Assembly: GCA_964016875.1 (NCBI GenBank)
Contig: OZ024723.1
Coordinates: 16,425,957 to 16,489,956, forward strand
Length of the DNA: 64,000 nt
Origin: Fallopia convolvulus
Taxonomy: Eukaryota; Streptophyta; Magnoliopsida; Caryophyllales; Polygonaceae
Direction: 5' to 3'
The position numbers and the translations under genes are program-made. Positions 57,633 to 64,000 of the stretch are shown in pieces. The notes below the pieces were generated by a model. It made no database searches. It was not told the origin of the DNA and saw nothing but the letters and a program-made list of their open reading frames with translations. Position 1 is the first letter of the stretch. Each line of letters starts with the position of its first letter.

Positions 57633-57646
57633 TGGTATCATATTCC
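57633..57646 (+). other. Primer binding site of the gypsy element
   Basis: tggtatcatattcc matches the first eight bases of the common plant PBS complementary to the 3' end of initiator methionine tRNA (TGGTATCAGAGCC), then diverges. Confidence 0.6.
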
Positions 57647-58972
57647 AGCGTCTCGCCAAGTAATTGTTTCTTTCCTTAATTTGCTTTCTAGTCAATTTTA
57701 ATTCAGTTTTTGATCCCAAAGTTCGAACCTTTGTCCAAAGCTAGAATTTTTGAGACCATACTCTGAATTTTTCCACAACCACCACCTAGTTCCGCCAACC
57801 ACCACCACGAACCACCCTCCACCACCACGATCTGGTTTCACTAACCTACACCGCACCACCCCCCACCACCGGCCGAATCCAACCCCACCACTGTCGGCCA
57901 AACCAAACCCTAGCTAGATCGCACCACCCTTCTCTCGAAACCCTAACCCTAGTTTTTCGAGAAACCCTACCCTAAACCTAACCCTAGTTCGTAAACCCTA
58001 GAACTGAAACCCTATCTACCCCTCTCCCAAACCCTAGAACCAAATCCGAAAATCCAAACCCTAGGTGCAGCCGAGAACACCCAAACCCTAATCTCCTTGT
58101 TATTACTTGTGCCCCAAGCAATTAACCTATTAGGAGATATTTAAGGGATTTTGTGCATGTTTTTGGTTGAATTGGTTGAGTTTAGTTGCAATAGAGATTA
58201 GCAATTGCCTTCCTACAATTTTTTATGAGTTTTTATTGCATGTTGCATGATCAATAGAGATTCATATTGCTTGTTGATATTTGCTGATTTTTGCTATTAC
58301 ATCCTATCAAAATTCGACCAGCTCTATCTTCTTTTGTTAATTTGGCTTCTAGTTGGTTTCATTGGTAGTTAAAGTCACTTAGATAAAAAAAAGCAGTCTG
58401 TTTGCCCTAATTATTTTCGTCCTTTGCATTCAACTGTTGCATTGCTTTGTTTGTTCATTCTAGCACAAGAGTAGATTGTGCATAAAGTCAAAAAAAAATC
58501 AGAAAAGAAAAGTGATCTACCCCAGCTAGTTTCAAGCCACTTTCACCCCTAGTGATTGCTTGCTAGAAAAGTAGCTAAGTAAAAATCACTTTGTAGAAAA
58601 ATAGTGACGAAATAAAAGTCACTTTAGCCCACCATATTTCTGTCCTTGCATGCTTAAATTTGGCTTTATTAACTTGCATAGAGTCAATTGAGAGATTGCA
58701 TGTGTTTAGAAGCTCATAAAGGGATTATTTGCATTGCTTGTCTTATTGCATACTTTCCATTTGCTTGAACTGCATATTTCCTTTATTTATCATTAGTATA
58801 CCATATCTACACTATATCTACCCATTTACTCCCTCAATTCAACCCAAAAACTGAATTAAGTTGATTGGATTGCTTTGAGGCAAGTTTTGGCTTGATTAAG
58901 GTGTGGTATTGTTTGTTGTGATTTTCTTTAGAACACACTACTCTCTCTACGTTCTTGCTTATTTCAGGAATA
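57647..58972 (+). other. Gypsy leader with telomere-like AAACCCTA repeats
   Basis: Untranslated leader between PBS and gag. 57775-57880 is rich in CCACCACC. 57905-58095 has about ten scattered aaaccct(a) motifs, including gaaaccctaaccctagtttt. The remainder is ordinary AT-rich sequence. No gene. Confidence 0.6.
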
Positions 58973-60378
58973 ATGGTGATCCCAAGCGAGCCTAACCCGG
59001 CTGAATTGAACCTCACTAAAGAGGCAATCGACTTCATTAGGTTGTCCATTAATGAGGGGATGAGGGAAGGGCAAGCACGAGCTATAGAGGTTGCAAATGC
59101 AAACATGAATACAAGAATGCAGCGTATTGAGGAGCAACTTGCAACATTGATTGAATCATCTCAAGCAAGTCATAAAAGTGCCCCTGCAATAGAGCTTACT
59201 AGTGACCCAAATCAGGCCTCAGGTAGGCAACAAGTAGTTGATGAAGAGCATGATGTGCTTGCTAGCTACAACAAAGAACATGATCCCCCGACTCACTACT
59301 CCCCCACGGCAGGAAGAGGCATTGGGACGAGAACACCACCGGTTACTCATCAATAGTTCTATAATCAGCAGCAAACCGGTATTCTCAAGCCACTCATCAA
59401 CAACAACAACAATACAACAATCCTTTTGATGATGTGACTTATGGCTATCCCGGGGAAGAAAGGCGCCCATGGCATCCTCCCCTTGATGATTTTTACAACC
59501 AAACTGAGGTTGTGGAAGATATCCCACCAGATTATGGAGTACAACGGCCAACCAACAACAACAACGCCAATCAACACGCCAATCAGATTGGTAAGCGTGA
59601 TATTAAGATCAAGATAGAGCCATTCAACGGAGAGCTTAATCCGGAGAAGTATCTAGAGTGGGAACAAGATACAAATTTTATTCTAGATCACATGGGCTAT
59701 GAAGAATGGGAAAAAGTTGTTGTTGTTGTTATCCACTTTCTTGGGACCGCTAGAAATTGGTGGTTCCGAATGAAGGAGGATAGAGTTAAAAAGGCCTTAC
59801 CACCTATTCAAACTTGGGGCCAGCTGAAGTTTGTCATGAGAAAGAAGTATGTGCCAAAAGAACACACCGAGCACATGAGGCTTAAAGTTGTCACATGCAA
59901 ACAAGGTACCAAGTCTCCAACTGAGTACTTCAATGAGCTAGAGGATTTGAGTTTCAAAGCGGGAATTCATCATTCCCAACAGTCTTTAAGGACCACTTTC
60001 ATGGCTGGACTGAATCAATCCATTAAAGACACACTTAAGATTCAACAAATCAAGGATCTCAATGCTTTAGTACATTCAGCCCAACTACTCTATGAGCAGC
60101 AACAAAGGAAGAAGAAGGAAGCTTAGAATGCTCCAAAAAGGTATGTTTCTAATTCTAGTGCTAATTCCAATTCTTATTCTTCTAATCCTTCTATGCAGCA
60201 AAAGGGAGCTTCTAGCTCACCTAAACCAACAGGTTTTCAAGGCCAAAGGCGTCCCACAAACACACCTCAAAATCAGCCTAGGACACGTGACATTGTATAT
60301 TACAAGTGCCAAGGAAGAGGTCATTATGCTAAGGATTGTCCAAATCAGAAACAAGTGCTCCTTACCACCAATGGATGA
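58973..60378 (+). pseudogene. Gypsy gag
   Basis: Capsid/nucleocapsid protein. Starts MVIPSEPNPAELNLTKEAID. A frameshift lies between 59,340 and 59,434. Then IKIKIEPFNGELNPEKYLEW, ARNWWFRMKEDRVKKALPPI, FVMRKKYVPKEHTEHMRLKV and LRTTFMAGLNQSIKDTLKIQ (capsid). A TAG at 60124-60126 follows KKKEA, and a TGA at 60376-60378 ends the nucleocapsid part. The zinc knuckle reads YYKCQGRGHYAKDC, so the first Cys of the expected CCHC is Tyr. These breaks mean that gag cannot be made whole. Confidence 0.88.
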
Positions 60379-60381
60379 TAT

Positions 60382-63300
60382 GTGAGTGATGAAGAGATAC
60401 CTCCAAATCAAGTGGAGGAGGAGAGAAATGGACAAGAAGAAGAGGACGTGGAGGCCATTGAACCGGATTGCACCGAACAACCTTTAACCTTGGTAACCAT
60501 GCATACTCTTACTTTACAAGAAACACCTAGGCTAGATCAAAGGGAAAATATTTTTCATACTAGGTGCACTGTGAAAAATCAAGTGTTATGCATGATAATT
60601 GATAGTGGTAGCTGCTGTAACATTATTAATGCTAAGGTAGTTGATCACTTGCAATTAAAAACTCAACCTAGGGCTACTAGTTATGGTCTGAATGGCATTA
60701 ATGTTACAGATGGTTCTAACTTAGTTACTCATCAGTGTTTAGTCCATGTTTCCATAGGCAATTATGTTGATGATATCATGTGTGATGTGGTAAACATGGA
60801 ATGCACTCATATCTTGTTAGGTAGACCATGGTTATTCGATAGGAGAGTTATTTATGATGGCATGGTTAATACCTATTCGTTTAACTATGACGGGAGGAGA
60901 GTGTCTCTTCTACCATTGTCGCCCCAACAAGTTTTACAGGACCAGGTACGACGAGACCAAACTAGGGCACTTAGGCGTGCCAAGGAAGAGAAAGAAGAGG
61001 CTGAATCGGCGGCCAAGGCAGCGGCGCGGCAATCGGCGCCCGACGCTCCTACAAACAACAAAGGCGTTTCCCAGTCTCCACCCGGGCGTTCTGGCTCAAA
61101 TTTTAGGACAACATCAAGAACCAGTGGAGCTACTGATTGGGATGAAAAACGCCGAGAGAATGTCCCTAAATCGTCAAAAGTGCCGAGCAACACTTCCAGA
61201 AGTGCACCTGAGATGAAAATGGGGCTATCTCCCAAACTACTCGAGCGTTTTGGCTCAAATTTTGGAAGCAATTCAGAGGTTCAGAGAGCTACAAATCTGG
61301 AAAAAGAACGCCTACATAAAGAGCCAAAAATCGGCTTAAAAGGCAGTGTAGAAAAGCGCTCTCTAATTGCACAGTCTAGTATTTCTTTCCCTACTTCTTT
61401 TTGTTTACTTCTTATGAGGAAAGAGATACTTATTATTAGTCAAGATATTTCACATCTTCCAAAGTGTATTCAGGATCTATTACAGGAATTTGAAGATGTG
61501 ATGCCTAAAGAGTTGCCACAAGGCCTTCCACCAATTAGAGGCATTGAGCATCAAATCGATTTGGTGCCCGACGCTTCTTTACCAAATCATGCAGCCTATA
61601 GAGCAAGTCCAGAGGAAACCAAGGAGCTTCAAAGACAAGCGCAAGACCTCATGGACAAAGGCTATGTGCGTGAATCCCTCAGCCCATGCGCGGTTCCGGT
61701 GATATTGGTGCCAAAGAAGGATGGCACATGGAGAATGTGTGTTGATTGTAGGGCGATCAACCAAATAACATTTAAGTACTGTCATCCCATTCCTAGATTA
61801 GATGATATGCTTGATGAATTGCATGGTGCTAATTTCTTTTCAAAAATTGATTTAAGAAGTGGGTACCATCAAATTAGGATGAGGGAAGGGGATGAATGGA
61901 AAACTGCTTTTAAGACTAAGTATGGTTTATATGAATGGTTAGTAATGCCTTTTGGATTAACTAATGCACCTAGTACTTTCATGAGGCTTATGAACCATGT
62001 TTTAAGAAGATACTTAGGTAAATTTGTTGTAGTCTACTTTGATGATATCTTAGTCTATAGCAAAACCTTGCATGAACATGTAGATCATCTTAGGGCTGTT
62101 TTGGACACTTTGAGGTTAGAAAAGCTTTATGTTAATTTGAAAAAGTGTTCTTTTTGCTCGGAGTCTACCATTTTTCTTGGTTTTATTGTGTCTAAAGGTG
62201 GATTGAAGGTAGATGAAGACAAGATCAAAGCAATCAAGAAGTGGCCACAACCGACTACCCCAACCATGGTGTGCTCTTTTCTCGGCTTGGCTGGCTTCTA
62301 CAAAAGGTTTGTGCGTGATTTCAGCACAATTACAGCCCCTCTCCATGAGCTTACAAAGAAGGATACATCATTTAAATGGAGAGAGCAACAAGAGAACGCC
62401 TTCAACACTTTGAAGGACAGGTTATGCAACGCCCCGGTGCTCCAACTCCCTGACTTCTCCAAAGCTTTTGAGATTGAAGTGGACGCATCTGGCCATGGTA
62501 TAGGAGGCGTGCTCTTACAAGACAAGAAACCCATAGCTTACTTTAGTGAAAAGCTTAGTGGGGCTGAGTTGAATTACCCTACTTATGATAAAGAATTGTA
62601 TGCTTTAATTAGGGTTTTGAAGACTTGGTCTCATTATTTGTGGCCTAAGGATTTTGTAATCCATTCTGATCATGAGGTCTTGAAGTATTTGAAAGGCCAA
62701 TCCAGACTCAGTAGGCGACATGCAAGATGGGTTGAATTTATGGAGACCTTTCCTTATGTTGTAAAGCATAAGAAAGGCAAAGAGAATGTGGTAGCTGACA
62801 CCCTTTCTCGCAGGTACGTTCTCTTGAACCAATGTGATGTTAAGATCCTTGGATTTGCAATGATTAAGGAGTTATATGCTAGTGATCCTCACTTTGCTGA
62901 AATTTATAAGAATTGCATGTCTAGGGGAGAAATAGATTCCTACTTTATTGATGATGGTTACTTGTTTAAAGCTGGAAAGTTATGCATACCTTCATCTAGT
63001 ATACGTAGGCTTCTAACTAAAGAGGTTCATGAATCAAGAGGACATAGGGGTCTAGAAAAGACTTTAGAAGGTTTAAAAGAACACTACTATTGGCCTAAGA
63101 TGAGTAATTATGTGCTTAGATTTGTCAAAAGTTGTGTTGTATGTGCTAAAGCTAAGTCTAGACTTGACCCTCATGGCTTGTACCAGCCCTTACCTATTCC
63201 TAGTTCACCTTGGGAGGACATTTTTATGGACTTCATTGTTGGATTGCCTAGAACTAGGAAAGGTAGAGATTCTATGTTTGTAGTAGTAGACCGTTTTTCT

Positions 63301-63648
63301 AAGATGGCTCACTTTATTCCATGTCACACGACTGATGATGCTGTGCATATTGCTGATTTGTTCTTTAGAGAAGTTGTTAGATTGCATGGCATTCCTTGTT
63401 CTATTGTTTCAGATCGTGATGCTAAGTTTTTGAGTTATTTTTGGAAAAGTTTATGGTCTAAGTTGGGAACTAAATTGCTGTTTTCTACCTCATGTCACCC
63501 ACAAACTGATGGGAAACTGAAGTTACTAATAGAACGTTATGGGTTTTACTTAGAACTATGCTTAAAGTTAACCTCAAACGTTAGGAAGATGTTTTGCCTT
63601 TTGTGGAATTTGCTTATAACAGGTCAATCCATTCAGCTACAAAAATGA
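60382..63648 (+). pseudogene. Gypsy pol (protease, RT, RNase H, integrase)
   Basis: A 1088-codon frame. Protease: MIIDSGSCCNIINAKV (DSG site), then HILLGRPWLFD. A low-complexity linker follows. RT: VIYDG..., ILVPKKDGTWRMCVDCRAIN, FFSKIDLRSGYHQIRM, MPFGLTNAPSTFMRLMN and VVVYFDDILVYSK (catalytic DD intact). RNase H: FEIEVDASGHGIGGVLLQDK, YDKELYALIRVLK, FVIHSDHEVLKYL. Integrase: HESRGHRGLEKT...CVVCAK (zinc-binding) and core DFIVGLP, IVSDRDAKFLS, CHPQTDG. Just after this the frame shifts (near 63,515), so the catalytic Glu segment is lost from the frame. Gag relatives lie at 3.6-6.0 kb. Confidence 0.92.
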
Positions 63649-64000
63649 CCCCTTTTGAGGTTGTTTATGGGCTGAATCCAAGGACTCCAGTGGACTTGAC
63701 GCCTCAGCCATACAAGGGAAAAGAAAGCTTTGAAGCTGACAAGCGGGCTGAGTTTGTGAAGAAGCTACATGAGAGAACCAAGATGCACTTAGAGAGGAAA
63801 TCCATGAAGTATAAGGCCCATGCTGATAAGGGTCGAAAACAGGTTATCTTGGAAGAAGGTGATCTTGTTTGGGTGCATTTTAGGAAGGAGAGGTTCCCAA
63901 ATCCAAGGAAGAATAAGCTAGATCAGCGTGGAGATGGACCATTCAGAATTCTCAAGAGAATCGGCCCTAATGCTTACCATGTCGACTTGCCTGGTGAGTA
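63510..64000 (+). pseudogene. Gypsy integrase C-terminal part, shifted frame, runs off the window
   Basis: After the frameshift the integrase continues in another frame with an in-frame TAG shortly after (near 63,580). Then FVEFAYNRSIHSATKMTPFE, VVYGLNPRTPVDLTPQPYKG, VILEEGDLVWVHFRKERFPN and GDGPFRILKRIGPNAYHVDL (GPY/F-like) to the end. The 3' LTR is outside the window. Confidence 0.85.

Noticed and set aside
57698..57901. Glycine-rich minus frame
   Set aside because: Translation of the CCACC-rich gypsy leader.

Overview
The window is nuclear DNA of a flowering plant. Evidence: a spliced, 18-coding-exon HD-ZIP class III gene with a miR165/166 site, genes with GT-AG introns, and plant-type transposons throughout (CACTA/En-Spm, long-TIR Mutator-like, Helitron-like, PIF/Tourist, Ty1/copia, Ty3/gypsy, L1-type LINEs, tRNA-derived SINEs). 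The HB8-like N-terminus suggests a eudicot, perhaps an asterid; that last step is a weak inference. There are no bacterial, phage or CRISPR features.

The conserved host genes all lie in the first third. (i) 1354-2304 (+): last four exons of a TMX2-type thioredoxin-related membrane protein. (ii) 8.8-13.8 kb (+): a complete HD-ZIP III transcription factor of 844 aa, closest to ATHB8, with two tiny Tourist-like MITEs in its introns. (iii) 19.1-21.2 kb (-): a TFIIE-beta gene whose winged-helix exons are intact but whose C-terminal part is frameshifted and partly deleted; a SINE sits in one intron.

Between and after these are layered transposons. 3.6-6.0 kb is a dead gypsy gag interrupted by a PIF/Harbinger relic and a Tourist MITE. 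14.1-17.2 kb holds AT-rich Helitron-like DNA with a large internal duplication. 17,595-18,717 is a long-TIR Mutator-like element with a perfect 9-bp TSD. 22,036-28,421 (-) is a full-length but mutated LINE bounded by a 17-bp TSD and inserted into a SINE-like B box. 28.5-33.1 kb is a mosaic: a chromovirus integrase/chromodomain relic fused to a LINE relic that is itself split by a 1.75-kb solo LTR.

The most distinctive part is 34.4-49.2 kb: two related CACTA elements in opposite orientation, separated by 1.2 kb. The first (11.1 kb) has a decayed TNP2-type transposase gene and a nearly perfect 2.38-kb tandem duplication of its second gene (Transposase_24/Ptta family). The second (2.5 kb, TSD TTA) is an internal-deletion derivative. 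Both are filled with copies of a palindrome centred on GCGACCATATGGTCGC, including a nine-unit 24-bp array, most simply read as transposase binding sites.

The remainder (49-64 kb) has SINE and minisatellite sequence, a copia pol relic, a truncated gypsy 3' end, and a gypsy element (LTR, PBS, gag, pol) that runs off the right edge and carries several stops and frameshifts.
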